Of a DNA stretch of 64,000 nt, positions 1 through 8,712 are shown piece after piece (positions within the stretch are counted from its first letter, which is position 1; every line of letters starts with the position of its first letter). The translations under genes were made by a program, and so were the position numbers. This stretch comes from Aquibacillus albus (GTDB taxonomy: Bacteria; Bacillota; Bacilli; Bacillales; Amphibacillaceae). A model generated the notes under the pieces. It was not told the origin of the DNA. It made no database searches and worked only from the letters and a program-made list of their open reading frames with translations. The stretch is taken from contig NZ_JAFBDR010000011.1 in the NCBI RefSeq assembly GCF_016908325.1, forward strand, positions 1 to 64,000, read 5' to 3'.

Positions 1-95
1 GAACAGCACGTGTCCGAAGACCCCGCAAGAAGCGTTCTTTGCTTCTGAGGAGGCTGAGGCCGTGCCCGCGGAAAGCGAAGTATTCTGCCGAAGCG
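1..95. repeat. Right part of a dispersed Bacillaceae-type repeat (copy 1)
   Basis: The first 25 bases equal 54372-54396 and bases 52-95 equal 54482-54525. The copy is cut by the window edge, so its left end is not visible. The outer end contains GTATTCTGCC, which is the inverted terminal motif of the copy at 54335-54525. The middle (26-51) differs from that copy, which carries 59 bp more. GC content is much higher than in the surrounding DNA. No coding function is seen. Confidence 0.8.
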
Positions 96-209
96 GTTAT
101 TGCACCCGATTCAAAAAAGTGTATTAAAGCAATTCCATGCAAAGGTTATGTCGCATTTTGTGTCAACTGTGTAGTAATAAACAAAAAAGGTTTCGATAAG
201 AGCTAATGT

Positions 210-1427
210 TTAAGAATGTAACATAAATGGTGGTTTTATTTCTTGTTGTCTAAGCTTATTTCTTTTATGAGGAGGGATAATGCAGTAATAAGCATCAGTT
301 GCCCGTTCATCGAGCAGTAACAACGAATCGTTTGTTTTTTTCAAGCTTGTAATGATCGGTTTATCCAAGTGCTTTTTTTGTTGGTTTAAATAAGATTGAC
401 CCTTTTTAGACATTCCCAGTAATCGAACATAAGGAACAGCATTTTTGGCTAGTAACGTTTCCATCGTTGCTTTTTTTGTATTTGTTAAAATATGAACGAA
501 TGTTCGTTGGAGTCTTGTCCATGTATACCTTTTCGTTTTCAACCTAGTCATCCATTCATCAAAACTGGTGGCTTTATTTGCAGTTGCCTTTATTCTATTT
601 TCAAGACCTTCTTCTACTCCTTGAATGGCACGAAGCTCATCCTCTGACATTGTCTGTACTCGGTATTGCAAAAGAGGAAAGTAATGTTCCCAGTAATGCC
701 ATAAGCTAGCCTTTTGATAATAATACTCCAACTCTAATTGAGTGGAAGGAGGTAAAGCGTTTTTGGCTTTATCAGACAGGTACCCCTTCTCTAGTAATTC
801 TTTCCGTATACTAGTAGCGCTTGCGATTTCATGTGTAATGTTTTGGTCATGATAATCGTTTTTTATTCTTTGTATGGTTAGGGCTTTTAGTGTTGGATTT
901 GTCTCGTAGATTCCTTTTATATAACTAAAGCCTAGTATATTATTTGGCTTGGATAAATCCACTTCTCCTTCTGTAAGACCAATATGATGATAGGCATGTT
1001 TACTCGCTTCAGGAAATGATAATCCAGTTTCTAGCCCTGCTTTTAAAACTCTCTTGTAGTCTTCTTGTCTATCTATGTAACTATGGTAAGCATTTAGAAA
1101 CCCCTTTATTTCCCCGTGTTCACTACCAAAACAAAGAGAGGAAACACCAACGGCATCTAAGGTTAAAATAGCGCCCCTAGCAAATAGATCACTATTTTGC
1201 ACAGCATAGGCAAATGGTAGTTCTAAAACTATATCTACACCTTCTTTTATCGCCACTTTGGCACGATGAAATTTGTCCAGAAGGGCTGGTTCTCCACGCT
1301 GTAAAAAATTCCCGCTCATTACAGCGACCATACAGTCAGCTGATGAAATTTGTTTTGATTCTTCTAAATGGTATTTGTGGCCGTTGTGAAACGGATTATA
1401 CTCAACGATTAAACCACAAGCTCTCAT
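210..1427 (-). CDS. tmcAL: tRNA(Met) cytidine acetate ligase TmcAL (YlbM)
   Basis: This is a 405-residue nucleotidyltransferase-like protein. The N-terminus has the family signature EYNPFHNGHKYHL, with the HxGH adenylyl-transfer motif near residue 15. YlbM/TmcAL proteins activate acetate with ATP and acetylate C34 of elongator tRNA-Met, giving ac4C; this is family knowledge. Length is normal for the family. The start is supported by a GGAGTG ribosome binding site on the minus strand. The gene is divergent from ylbN, as in B. subtilis. A possible extended -10 lies at 1458-1466. Confidence 0.93.
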   Translation of the reverse strand: MRACGLIVEYNPFHNGHKYHLEESKQISSADCMVAVMSGNFLQRGEPALLDKFHRAKVAIKEGVDIVLELPFAYAVQNSDLFARGAILTLDAVGVSSLCFGSEHGEIKGFLNAYHSYIDRQEDYKRVLKAGLETGLSFPEASKHAYHHIGLTEGEVDLSKPNNILGFSYIKGIYETNPTLKALTIQRIKNDYHDQNITHEIASATSIRKELLEKGYLSDKAKNALPPSTQLELEYYYQKASLWHYWEHYFPLLQYRVQTMSEDELRAIQGVEEGLENRIKATANKATSFDEWMTRLKTKRYTWTRLQRTFVHILTNTKKATMETLLAKNAVPYVRLLGMSKKGQSYLNQQKKHLDKPIITSLKKTNDSLLLLDERATDAYYCIIPPHKRNKLRQQEIKPPFMLHS

Positions 1428-1457
1428 ACAAACACTCCGATCAATTTATGTATGGTT

Positions 1458-1466
1458 ATTTTAACA
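1458..1466 (-). promoter_or_regulatory. Possible extended -10 promoter for tmcAL
   Basis: Read on the minus strand the site is TGTTAAAAT, a TGn-extended -10 with TAAAAT, about 30 bp upstream of the tmcAL start. No good -35 is seen at 17 bp, so the call rests on the extended -10 alone. Confidence 0.45.
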
Positions 1467-1571
1467 TATTTAGCCAGGTTGTTTGAGTAACATTCCTATG
1501 TTAGTATGGAATTCATTAAATCTAAGAAATTTATTTAATTGTGGATAATTGTTCACTGTAAAGGAAAAATA

Positions 1572-1600
1572 TTGACAAAAACTGAAATTCCTTTTAAAAT
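1572..1600 (+). promoter_or_regulatory. Sigma-A promoter for ylbN-rpmF
   Basis: TTGACA at 1572-1577 and TAAAAT at 1595-1600 are separated by exactly 17 bp. The match is close to the vegetative consensus and sits 27 bp before the ylbN start codon, giving a short leader. Confidence 0.85.
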
Positions 1601-1626
1601 AACCTTTGTGCATTGAGGTGGTACGA

Positions 1627-2157
1627 ATGAAATTTTCCATTCAGAAGTTAAAGTCAACTGGTTCCGAACCTCTTCGATTTGAGGATTATGTAGATATTTC
1701 TGAAGTAGAAGAAATGAATAATGATATTCGTCATATTGATCCTGTGCTTGTAAAGGGTTTTGCTACAACACAAGGAAACGAAATTACCTTTCATTTCTCG
1801 ATAGAAGGAACTATGATTTTACCTTGTGCAAGAACTCTAGTTGATGTTAAGTATCCATTTAACATAGATGCTTTGGAAGTATTTTCTGCATCTCCTTATT
1901 ATAATGAGGAGGATGGTTCAGAAATTCATCCTGTTAATGGAGAAATGCTTGACTTAACCCCTTATATAAAGGAAAATGTTTTATTGGAAGTTCCTTTTCG
2001 AGTGTTTTCCGAAGATAAAGAAGTTCAGGAAAATGCATTGACAGAGGGTGATGGCTGGGAGGTTCAATCGGAAGATAGTAAGGTTGACAAAATTGACCCA
2101 CGCCTACAAAAGTTGCAATCATTATTAAAAGATAACGATGAAGAAGAAAATCGTTAA
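1627..2157 (+). CDS. ylbN: DUF177/YceD-family protein YlbN
   Basis: The 176-residue product matches the YceD/DUF177 family, which is linked to rpmF and ribosome or rRNA biology in bacteria and chloroplasts; its biochemical role is not settled. The N-terminus MKFSIQKL is preceded by GAGGTGG at 6 bp, so ATG 1627 is preferred over an in-frame ATG at 1606. A central segment rich in acidic and hydrophobic residues holds a conserved Cys-Ala-Arg (PCARTL). It lies directly upstream of rpmF, as is typical of the family, and is probably cotranscribed from the promoter at 1572-1600. Confidence 0.88.
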   Translation: MKFSIQKLKSTGSEPLRFEDYVDISEVEEMNNDIRHIDPVLVKGFATTQGNEITFHFSIEGTMILPCARTLVDVKYPFNIDALEVFSASPYYNEEDGSEIHPVNGEMLDLTPYIKENVLLEVPFRVFSEDKEVQENALTEGDGWEVQSEDSKVDKIDPRLQKLQSLLKDNDEEENR

Positions 2158-2294
2158 GGAAAAGTAGTATAAGCACTGTCTTTTCCTAGTTAAAGTGGTT
2201 GTTTGAGATAGCCAGCAGACATATACAAGTTGGTTTTTTTCGAACATCCTTTAAAGGGAAGATTTTCGTTTCGTAATTGAAGGAGGTGTAAGAC

Positions 2295-2468
2295 ATGGCA
2301 GTACCAAAAAGAAGAACTTCTAAAAAAGTGAAAAATCAACGACGTACACATAAAAAGTTACACGTACCTGGTATGATTGAATGTTCAAATTGTGGTGAAT
2401 ACACAAAGCCACACCATGTTTGCAAAGCGTGTGGACACTATGATGGAAAAAAAGTGGTTGAGCAATAA
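2295..2468 (+). CDS. rpmF: 50S ribosomal protein L32
   Basis: This small gene encodes 57 residues. It starts [10 protein letters not shown], the invariant beginning of bacterial L32. A zinc-ribbon follows, with CSNCGE (residues 30-35) and the pair CKAC (43-46), so this is the cysteine-containing, zinc-binding form. ATG 2295 follows AGGAGGTG at 6-7 bp. The protein is a component of the large ribosomal subunit. It is followed by a terminator at 2506-2539 and is expected to share the ylbN transcript. Confidence 0.97.
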   Translation: MAVPKRRTSKKVKNQRRTHKKLHVPGMIECSNCGEYTKPHHVCKACGHYDGKKVVEQ

Positions 2469-2505
2469 TTAATGATGAAGTTATCATTCAACCAATATGT
2501 ATATG

Positions 2506-2539
2506 AAAGATGGCCTAAATAAAAAGGTCATCTTTTTTA
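2506..2539 (+). terminator. Terminator after rpmF
   Basis: AAAGATGGCCT pairs with AGGTCATCTTT (one G-U pair), with a short A-rich loop and a run of T. It ends the ylbN-rpmF unit. Confidence 0.85.
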
Positions 2540-2663
2540 TGCTATAAAATGGCGGGCTTGTGGATAAATGGTGTAGGCTAGTGACGTCCAGTCTCCAGCG
2601 CTAAAGCTGTAGTCAAACTTCTCTCACCTTTTTCTGAAAATAAGAAAAAGTAGAAAAGAAATT

Positions 2664-2693
2664 ATTCTATCACTCCTATTTTTTGCATACATT
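2664..2693 (+). promoter_or_regulatory. Probable sigma-E promoter of gerR
   Basis: CATACATT at 2686-2693 fits the sigma-E -10 consensus CATACAnT at all defined positions. The -35 (around 2664-2671) is only a weak match to the usual ATATT-type core. Sigma-E control agrees with the known mother-cell expression of gerR in B. subtilis. Confidence 0.6.
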
Positions 2694-2724
2694 GATAGCA
2701 AACGATGTGTAGAGGAGGGATGGA

Positions 2725-3228
2725 ATGACGAATACTAGACAGGACGCTTGGAGCCAAGATGAGGACATATTGCTTGCAGAAACGGTTTTGCGTTATATTC
2801 GTGAAGGAAAGACACAGCTTGAGGCTTTTAAGGAAGTAGGTAAACGATTATCAAGAACACCAGCTGCCTGTGGCTTTCGATGGAATGCTTCTATTAGGAA
2901 ACAATATCAGCAAGCGGTTCAACTCGCAAAGAAAGATAGAAAAAAACAAGCGGACTCGTTTAATCATTTTCTTGCTATAGATGAATATAATGAAGAAGGA
3001 ACATTAGAGGCTGCTATTTCACTTTTAGAGAAAATGAAAACGAACTTTCATACAAATGGTGAGATTAGTGAAGTTGCAAATGATGAGCTTCAAATGCTTA
3101 CAGAGGAAAACAATGAATTAAAGCAACAACTAAAGCGATACGAACAAGCCTGGCAAGAAATCGGAAAAGTTTGGCGCTGGGTCGAAAATAAAAACACGGA
3201 AAAGAAGTCTTTAAACGTAAATGAATGA
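2725..3228 (+). CDS. gerR: RsfA-family sporulation transcription factor GerR (YlbO)
   Basis: The 167-residue protein has an N-terminal Myb/SANT-like DNA-binding domain (about residues 7-65, including [17 protein letters not shown] and the segment [15 protein letters not shown]). A coiled-coil tail rich in Glu, Asn and Gln follows (about residues 120-150). It belongs to the RsfA family. Its position between rpmF and panE matches B. subtilis ylbO/gerR, a mother-cell regulator that modulates part of the sigma-E regulon. The start has GAGGAGGG at a good distance. A sigma-E-like promoter precedes it and a terminator at 3238-3276 follows. The B. subtilis neighbour ylbP is absent here. Confidence 0.87.
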   Translation: MTNTRQDAWSQDEDILLAETVLRYIREGKTQLEAFKEVGKRLSRTPAACGFRWNASIRKQYQQAVQLAKKDRKKQADSFNHFLAIDEYNEEGTLEAAISLLEKMKTNFHTNGEISEVANDELQMLTEENNELKQQLKRYEQAWQEIGKVWRWVENKNTEKKSLNVNE

Positions 3229-3237
3229 TGCATTAAC

Positions 3238-3276
3238 AAAACCCCTTGTTGACTTAATCAACAAGGGCTTTCTATT
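3238..3276 (+). terminator. Terminator after gerR
   Basis: CCCTTGTTGA (3243-3252) pairs perfectly with TCAACAAGGG (3258-3267) around a 5-nt loop, followed by CTTTCTATTT. The short downstream stretch to 3400 is otherwise featureless. Confidence 0.85.
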
Positions 3277-3427
3277 TGTGCTTAAAGAAGATGTTTCACA
3301 AGGTCATCAAGTGATAAGCGACATACCTCTTCGTTGGCTCGTTCTTCCGGACCTAAGAATCCTCACCCGCCTCGATCTGCTTACTTCTAATTTAGCGACT
3401 TCTTGAACTCACACGATAATTAACTAG

Positions 3428-3456
3428 TTGATATGTAGTGAATTTGGTATTATCAT
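3428..3456 (+). promoter_or_regulatory. Sigma-A promoter for panE
   Basis: TTGATA (3428-3433), a 17-bp spacer and TATCAT (3451-3456) match the consensus at five of six positions in each box. The promoter lies about 48 bp before the panE start codon. Confidence 0.7.
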
Positions 3457-3503
3457 ATTTATGTCATCTTATGTCAAAATAACTTGGAAACTGGAGTGGT
3501 ACG

Positions 3504-4385
3504 ATGCATGTTGGAGTTATTGGAGGAGGGTCAATTGGATTATTAGTGGCAGCACAAATTGGAATTGATCATAAAGTCACCGTCTATGTAAGAAGACAAG
3601 AACAAAAAGAAGAAATAAATCGAGAGGGATTATTTTTTTTGCCTGCTCATACTCGATCTAATGTATCGGCACTTCTTGTAAGCGAAATAAAGCAAGAAGA
3701 AATGATGTTTGTTTGCGTAAAACAATATCATCTTAGACACCTTTATCCATATTTACAGGAAATCAGATGTCCGATTATTTTTTTGCAAAATGGGATGGGA
3801 CATGTAGGTTACATTCTAAGATACCAAAATAAGCAAACGATTTTGGTAGGTACATGTGAACATGGAGCGATAAAAGTAAATGATCGTTGTGTAAAGCAAA
3901 CCGGAGAAGGAAAAATCAATATTGCATCAGTAACTGGTGACAAATTGTCATTAACAAAGGTAATTGATTCTTTCCATCGTCAGTCGTTTCCAATTGTAAT
4001 CAAAGAAGATTGGTACAAGATGCTTGGAGAGAAATTAATAATTAATGCTGTGGTTAATCCTTTAACCGCACTTTTTCAAGTTAAAAATGGTGAAATTTTA
4101 AAGAATCCTTATTTAACAACATTAGCCAAGGCGCTTTGTAAGGAGACTTGTGATGTACTAGGTCTTGTAGACAAGGATCAATGGGACAATGTAGTTCGTG
4201 TTATCCGTATAACAAAAGAAAATGAATCTTCTATGAAGCTAGATATTATGAACAATAGAAAATCAGAAATAGAGGGAATTTGTGGGTATTTACTTACCCA
4301 TACAAAAGTTGACACTCCAAATTTACAGTTCATGTATGAAGCCATAAGAGCTTTAGAACATAGTAAAGGAGTGGTAGGTAAGTGA
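3504..4385 (+). CDS. panE: 2-dehydropantoate 2-reductase (ketopantoate reductase)
   Basis: The 293-residue enzyme reduces 2-dehydropantoate to pantoate with NADPH in pantothenate and CoA synthesis. The N-terminal Rossmann motif is GVIGGGSIG (about residues 4-12). LQNGMG is the conserved substrate/cofactor loop. The C-terminal helical domain has the catalytic-Lys region KMLGEKLIINAVVNPLTAL. This corresponds to ylbQ in the B. subtilis order. Its stop overlaps the start of the next gene in GTGA, indicating translational coupling. Coenzyme A made through this pathway also needs coaBC, at 57084-58289. Confidence 0.9.
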   Translation: MHVGVIGGGSIGLLVAAQIGIDHKVTVYVRRQEQKEEINREGLFFLPAHTRSNVSALLVSEIKQEEMMFVCVKQYHLRHLYPYLQEIRCPIIFLQNGMGHVGYILRYQNKQTILVGTCEHGAIKVNDRCVKQTGEGKINIASVTGDKLSLTKVIDSFHRQSFPIVIKEDWYKMLGEKLIINAVVNPLTALFQVKNGEILKNPYLTTLAKALCKETCDVLGLVDKDQWDNVVRVIRITKENESSMKLDIMNNRKSEIEGICGYLLTHTKVDTPNLQFMYEAIRALEHSKGVVGK

Positions 4386-4765
4386 TAACTGTTTTTTCGA
4401 ATGTAACTGCATGTTTGATAACTTTTCCTATTCTTTTTACTATTTTGTTGTATATTGGAGTTTTAAAAGCGTTTCGTAATAAATGGAAATCAGTGTATAT
4501 TACGGTGAATTACACTACTATTTTGTATATTTTTTCAGTAGGTATTTTACTTTACGTACTATTTGAACGAAATTTTATAGGGTATATCTTTATTTTTTTA
4601 CTAGTTTTATTAAGTACCATAATTTTAATCCAATGGAAAACAAAAGAAGAAATTATTTTTATTTATGCGTGGAAAATATTTTGGAGGTTAACTTTTTTAC
4701 TATTTTTCTTTTTGCATATTAGCCTTATTTTATTAGGGTTAGGAATGACAATTGCACGTATATAA
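4382..4765 (+). CDS. Small four-helix membrane protein, DUF3397-like
   Basis: The 127-residue product is almost entirely hydrophobic. Membrane segments are seen at about residues 5-28, 40-60, 63-82 and 98-122, and charged residues are confined to short loops. Size, topology and the place between panE and bshC suggest the DUF3397 family of Bacillaceae. I assign this from general resemblance, not from a signature motif. No function is known. The GTG start overlaps the panE stop by 4 bp, so the pair is one transcription unit. Confidence 0.72.
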   Translation: MITVFSNVTACLITFPILFTILLYIGVLKAFRNKWKSVYITVNYTTILYIFSVGILLYVLFERNFIGYIFIFLLVLLSTIILIQWKTKEEIIFIYAWKIFWRLTFLLFFFLHISLILLGLGMTIARI

Positions 4766-4855
4766 AAGTTTCTCTCAAACATAATGTGTGAATTTGTAAG
4801 TGCTTTTATGTAAAATACGAATAGTAACGAAATTATGAAGAAGGAGCAGGTATCC

Positions 4856-6481
4856 ATGCGGATCGACGCAGTGAAACTTTCTACGAACAATCGTTTAGCA
4901 ATTGATTATTATCAAAGTGATAAGGCAATTATGAAATATTTTGATTATCTTCCCTTTGAATCAGCAACTTTTCAACAACGTCTTGCTGATTTAAAAGAAA
5001 GACAATTTAACCGTTTTAGTTTATCTGAAGTGTTGAAACAGTTAAACACTGATTGGGATGCGCCGGATTCAACCCTGGAAAATATTGAACGACTAAAGGA
5101 CGATAACAGTGTTGTTGTGATTGGTGGGCAACAAGCGGGCCTTTTAACCGGGCCTTTGTTTACTATTCATAAAATTGTTTCTATTATACATTTAGCTAAG
5201 AAACAGGAAGAAAACCTACAAGTACCCGTAATACCTGTATTTTGGATTGCAGGAGAAGACCATGATTTTGAAGAAATAAATCATATTTTATTAGCAAAGA
5301 AAGATAGAATGCAGAAGTATAAAATTAAACAACAAGTAACTAACAAGCAAGCAATGTCATCCCTTGAATTAGATAAAGATGCTGCTAGTCATTGGATCAA
5401 GCAAATATTTATGGACATTCCCGAAACGGAATACACGAAGGATTTGTATGGTTTAATTAATAAGGAACTGGATAAGTCTAGTTCTTATGTAGATTTCTTT
5501 GCTAGAATTATTTTAAACCTATTCGAAAAGGAAGGGCTGGTATTAGTCGATTCGGGTAGTCCTTTAGTTCGAGAATTAGAACGGAATCATTTTTGTGAAT
5601 TAATTGATAAACAACCTTGGATTAGTAAAGGTGTCTATCAACAAACACAAAAAATGAAAAGTAATGGTTATTCTGTATCGATTGATGCCGAGGAAAATGA
5701 TGCACATGTGTTTTATCATAAAGATGGTGAAAGAATATTACTTATTAGAGATGAAGAAGGTAATTGGGTTGGCAAGCAAAATGAATGTAGGTTAACAACA
5801 GATGAATTATTACATATTGCTAAGCATAAACCGGAGTTATTGAGTAATAATGTGGTTACTCGACCATTAATGCAGGAATTACTGTTTCCAAGTCTCGCAT
5901 TTTTGGGAGGATTAGGTGAAGTTGCCTATTGGTCAGTATTAAAACCAGCCTTTGAAGCAATCGAAATCAAGATGCCGCCAGTTTTACCTAGGTTGTCATT
6001 TACGCTAATGGATCGGAAGATTGAAAAAAAACTTCAACACTTTGGGTTAGATCCAATCCAAGTTATAAATCGTGGATTAGATCAAGATAAAGGAAATTGG
6101 CTTGCTTCTCAAACAAGTCCTCCAATAGAATTGCTGACAGAACAAGTGAAGGATTCTTTTGATCGTGCTCATAAGCCCCTGCGCAATTTAGCTAACTCAT
6201 TGGGTCCCGATTTAGGTGGATTAGCAGAGAAGAATTTAATTTACATTTTTGAAGACCTTCATTTTTTACAGGATAAAATGAAGAAGTCCTTAGAGAACAA
6301 GAATAAACATGCAATAGAAAGCTTTAACCATATGCAAACTATGCTTCGGCCAGAAGGTGGATTACAGGAACGTTCATGGAATGTTATTCCTTTTATAAAT
6401 AGTTTCGGTACAGATTTTATAAATCAAATGGTAGAGCACACGTATGATTTCGAGCAATCGCACTATATTATTTATTTTTAG
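4856..6481 (+). CDS. bshC: Bacillithiol biosynthesis cysteine-adding enzyme BshC
   Basis: The 541-residue protein matches BshC, which attaches cysteine to glucosaminyl-malate in the last step of bacillithiol synthesis. Bacillithiol is the main low-molecular-weight thiol of Bacillaceae. Characteristic segments are GGQQAGLLTGPLFTIHK (about residues 92-108), FWIAGEDHDFEEINH (about 126-140) and a C-terminal coiled coil. ATG 4856 is chosen because AAGGAG lies 9 bp upstream and the length then matches the family; an in-frame ATG at 4835 lies before the ribosome binding site. The location before mraZ equals yllA in B. subtilis. Confidence 0.92.
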   Translation: MRIDAVKLSTNNRLAIDYYQSDKAIMKYFDYLPFESATFQQRLADLKERQFNRFSLSEVLKQLNTDWDAPDSTLENIERLKDDNSVVVIGGQQAGLLTGPLFTIHKIVSIIHLAKKQEENLQVPVIPVFWIAGEDHDFEEINHILLAKKDRMQKYKIKQQVTNKQAMSSLELDKDAASHWIKQIFMDIPETEYTKDLYGLINKELDKSSSYVDFFARIILNLFEKEGLVLVDSGSPLVRELERNHFCELIDKQPWISKGVYQQTQKMKSNGYSVSIDAEENDAHVFYHKDGERILLIRDEEGNWVGKQNECRLTTDELLHIAKHKPELLSNNVVTRPLMQELLFPSLAFLGGLGEVAYWSVLKPAFEAIEIKMPPVLPRLSFTLMDRKIEKKLQHFGLDPIQVINRGLDQDKGNWLASQTSPPIELLTEQVKDSFDRAHKPLRNLANSLGPDLGGLAEKNLIYIFEDLHFLQDKMKKSLENKNKHAIESFNHMQTMLRPEGGLQERSWNVIPFINSFGTDFINQMVEHTYDFEQSHYIIYF

Positions 6482-6537
6482 TAATTGGATAAAAAGATCC
6501 CCCACTTTCCACCACAATTAAGTATGGATGATTTTAA

Positions 6538-6580
6538 AATCGCTTTGTAGCAATCGCTACAAAGCGATTTTTTCTTTTTT
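6538..6580 (+). terminator. Strong terminator after bshC
   Basis: A 14-bp perfect stem (6538-6551 with 6556-6569) with loop AATC and a run of T isolates the dcw cluster from upstream transcription. Confidence 0.95.
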
Positions 6581-6797
6581 TCACAATTAAGAAAATACAT
6601 AAAGGGGACAATTGTTCTGTTATGAGGATTAAAAACATGCGTCTAATTTTTCAGTAATAGAGGGTTAAATGTCCAATGATTAGCAAAAAAAGATACATTT
6701 TTTGGGTGAAAAGTGAGCTTTAGTATCCGAAGAATTGTTAGGGATTTATCTTGGTCGTAACTGATTTGTGTGAATATTTAAAAATTAGAAAAAATGA
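6581..6797. other. AT-rich spacer upstream of mraZ
   Basis: No open reading frame with a ribosome binding site is seen. The stretch must hold the dcw promoter. TTGGTC at 6751 with ATATTT at 6774 is a possible but weak sigma-A pair at 17 bp. The clear regulatory signal lies just downstream at 6798-6823. Confidence 0.4.
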
Positions 6798-6823
6798 GTG
6801 GTGAAAGGTGGGGGATTGTGGTA
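6798..6823 (+). promoter_or_regulatory. Probable MraZ operator: three GTGG repeats in 10-bp phase
   Basis: GTGGTG (6798), GTGGGG (6808) and GTGGTA (6818) are spaced exactly 10 bp apart with 4-bp gaps. MraZ proteins bind tandem GTGG-type repeats with one helical turn spacing upstream of their own operon. The site is 30-55 bp before the mraZ start, so autoregulation of the dcw cluster is the natural reading. Confidence 0.72.
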
Positions 6824-6852
6824 CTATAGAGACAGAAAGTGGGGCGGACCAT

Positions 6853-7284
6853 ATGTTTATGGGGGAATTTCAACATAATATTGATACTAAAGGTCGCATT
6901 ATTGTCCCTGCGAAATTCAGAGAGGGTCTAGGCGACATCTTTGTTTTAACCAGAGGTTTAGATCAATGTTTGTTTGCGTATCCCATGAATGAATGGCGAA
7001 TACTTGAAGAAAAATTGAAAAAACTCCCACTTACTAAAAAAGACGCCCGTGCATTTACCCGCTTTTTCTTTTCAGGAGCTGTCGAATGCGAAGTTGATAA
7101 ACAGGGTAGAATAAATATTCCTGCACCACTTAGAAAATACGCTCAACTTGAAAAAGAATGTGTAGTTATTGGAGTTTCAAATCGGATTGAATTCTGGGCT
7201 AACGATGAATGGGAGGATTATTTCGAGGATTCCGAGGAATCGTTTGCTGAAATTGCTGAAAACATGATGGATTTTGATATTTAA
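6853..7284 (+). CDS. mraZ: Transcriptional regulator MraZ
   Basis: The 143-residue protein has two AbrB-like MraZ half-domains. The first begins [16 protein letters not shown] with VPAKFRE. The second has the matching [16 protein letters not shown]. MraZ forms ring-shaped oligomers that bind repeats before the dcw cluster and repress division genes. ATG 6853 gives exactly the length and N-terminus known from B. subtilis; upstream in-frame codons would run through the operator repeats. Its likely target is the GTGG array at 6798-6823. Confidence 0.96.
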   Translation: MFMGEFQHNIDTKGRIIVPAKFREGLGDIFVLTRGLDQCLFAYPMNEWRILEEKLKKLPLTKKDARAFTRFFFSGAVECEVDKQGRINIPAPLRKYAQLEKECVVIGVSNRIEFWANDEWEDYFEDSEESFAEIAENMMDFDI

Positions 7285-7334
7285 ACGTTTCCCTGTTAAG
7301 CAGCTTAGATTAAGTACAAAGTAGGTGAGTGAAA

Positions 7335-8303
7335 TTGTTTGAACACTTTAGCGTTCTAAAGAAAGAAGCAGTGAATGGCTTAAACATTAGACCTGGTGGT
7401 ACATATGTTGACTGTACATTGGGGGGTGGAGGCCATTCAGAAATGATTGCTCAGCAATTAAATCATGAAGGTCAATTAATCGCTTTTGACCAGGATACCA
7501 ATGCAATTGAGGCTGCAAAAGCGAGACTAGAAGCCTTTAATGACCGAATCATTTATATCCACTCAAATTTCCGTTATTTGGAAGAACAGCTGGATCAACA
7601 GAATATAAACAATGTAGATGGTATTCTTCTTGATTTAGGTGTATCTTCCCCACAATTAGATCAAATTGAAAGAGGCTTTAGTTATCATAATGATGCTCCT
7701 CTTGACATGCGAATGGATCAATCTCAAGAATTTACAGCATATGAAGTAGTCAATCAATGGTCTTATGAACAGTTGGTTCGAATCTTCTATCGGTATGGAG
7801 AAGAGAAATTTTCAAAGCAAATTGCTCGTAAAATTGAAGATGTAAGAAATAAAAGGGAAATTCGTACAACCCAGGAGCTTGTTGAAATTATTAAGGAAGC
7901 AATACCAGCCCCTGCACGAAGAAAAGGTGGTCATCCTGCAAAACGAATCTTTCAAGCTATTCGGATAGCAGTAAATGACGAGTTAAACTCTTTTTTTGAT
8001 GTATTGCACCAAGCAGCCAAAGTAGTGCAAGTTGGTGGAAGGATTTCTGTAATTACATTTCACTCGTTAGAGGATAGAATGTGTAAACAAGCCTTTAAGA
8101 AGTGGAGCACCACTCTACCTGTTCCAAAAAACATTCCGATTATACCAGAAGAAAACAAAGCACCGTTTAAACAAATTAATCGGAAGCCGATTTTACCTGG
8201 CGAGCAAGAGCTTGAATTGAATCGAAGATCAAGATCAGCTAAGCTCCGTATTGTTGAAAAAATAAGTCCATGGAATGATAAATTTGAATATCAGGAAGGA
8301 TGA
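7335..8303 (+). CDS. rsmH: 16S rRNA m4C1402 methyltransferase RsmH (MraW)
   Basis: The 322-residue enzyme N4-methylates C1402 of 16S rRNA using S-adenosylmethionine. The SAM-binding loop is [10 protein letters not shown] (about residues 28-37), and [14 protein letters not shown] and DMRMDQ are family signatures. I choose TTG 7335, giving MFEHFSVL as in relatives, because AGGTGA lies 6 bp upstream; GTG 7329 would directly abut it. The stop overlaps the ftsL start in ATGA. It is the second gene of the dcw operon. Confidence 0.95.
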   Translation: MFEHFSVLKKEAVNGLNIRPGGTYVDCTLGGGGHSEMIAQQLNHEGQLIAFDQDTNAIEAAKARLEAFNDRIIYIHSNFRYLEEQLDQQNINNVDGILLDLGVSSPQLDQIERGFSYHNDAPLDMRMDQSQEFTAYEVVNQWSYEQLVRIFYRYGEEKFSKQIARKIEDVRNKREIRTTQELVEIIKEAIPAPARRKGGHPAKRIFQAIRIAVNDELNSFFDVLHQAAKVVQVGGRISVITFHSLEDRMCKQAFKKWSTTLPVPKNIPIIPEENKAPFKQINRKPILPGEQELELNRRSRSAKLRIVEKISPWNDKFEYQEG

Positions 8304-8695
8304 AATCGATAATGGCTGCAAGTGAAGCGAAAAGTTGGCAACAAACATGGCAAGACACACAAGGCATTCCTACTAGGCAAACCGAACATCAGCCTCAAGT
8401 AAACGTTAAAAGGTATTGGATCACACCTGGGGAAAAGTTTATCTATTCACTATTTAGTATTGTTACAATTTTTGCGTTAGTTTTTACGGTTTCATTTAGC
8501 TCATCAACCGATTCATTAAATCGCGAAGTTCAACAATTGGAACAAAATGTTCAAAAGCAACAAACAGAAAACCAAAATTTACAATATAAGGTTAAGGAAT
8601 ATAGTAATCCAGATAGAATTATACAAATAGCAAAGAAAAATGGTTTAAAGATTCAGAACACAAAAGTAAAACAAGCGAGTCAGCTCGCTAATTAA
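8300..8695 (+). CDS. ftsL: Cell division protein FtsL
   Basis: This is a 131-residue bitopic membrane protein with a cytoplasmic N-terminus, one membrane helix (about residues 46-66) and an extracellular leucine-zipper coiled coil rich in Gln and Asn (about 70-110). FtsL joins DivIC and DivIB in the divisome and is an unstable, limiting factor in bacilli. Sequence conservation is low in this family, so the call rests on topology and on its place between rsmH and pbpB. ATG 8300 overlaps the rsmH stop; ATG 8312 is an alternative. Confidence 0.88.
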   Translation: MKSIMAASEAKSWQQTWQDTQGIPTRQTEHQPQVNVKRYWITPGEKFIYSLFSIVTIFALVFTVSFSSSTDSLNREVQQLEQNVQKQQTENQNLQYKVKEYSNPDRIIQIAKKNGLKIQNTKVKQASQLAN

Positions 8696-8712
8696 GGGGA
8701 AGAGAATACTAT

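Noticed and set aside
1214-1486. 90-codon frame opposite tmcAL
   Set aside because: It is antisense to a clear family member, has no ribosome binding site, and its translation looks random.
3221-3406. 61-codon open frame after gerR
   Set aside because: It begins inside gerR and reads across the gerR terminator hairpin; no ribosome binding site and no recognisable product.
4794-4816. TTGTAA and TAAAAT before bshC as a promoter
   Set aside because: The spacer is only 11 bp, too short for a sigma-A promoter.
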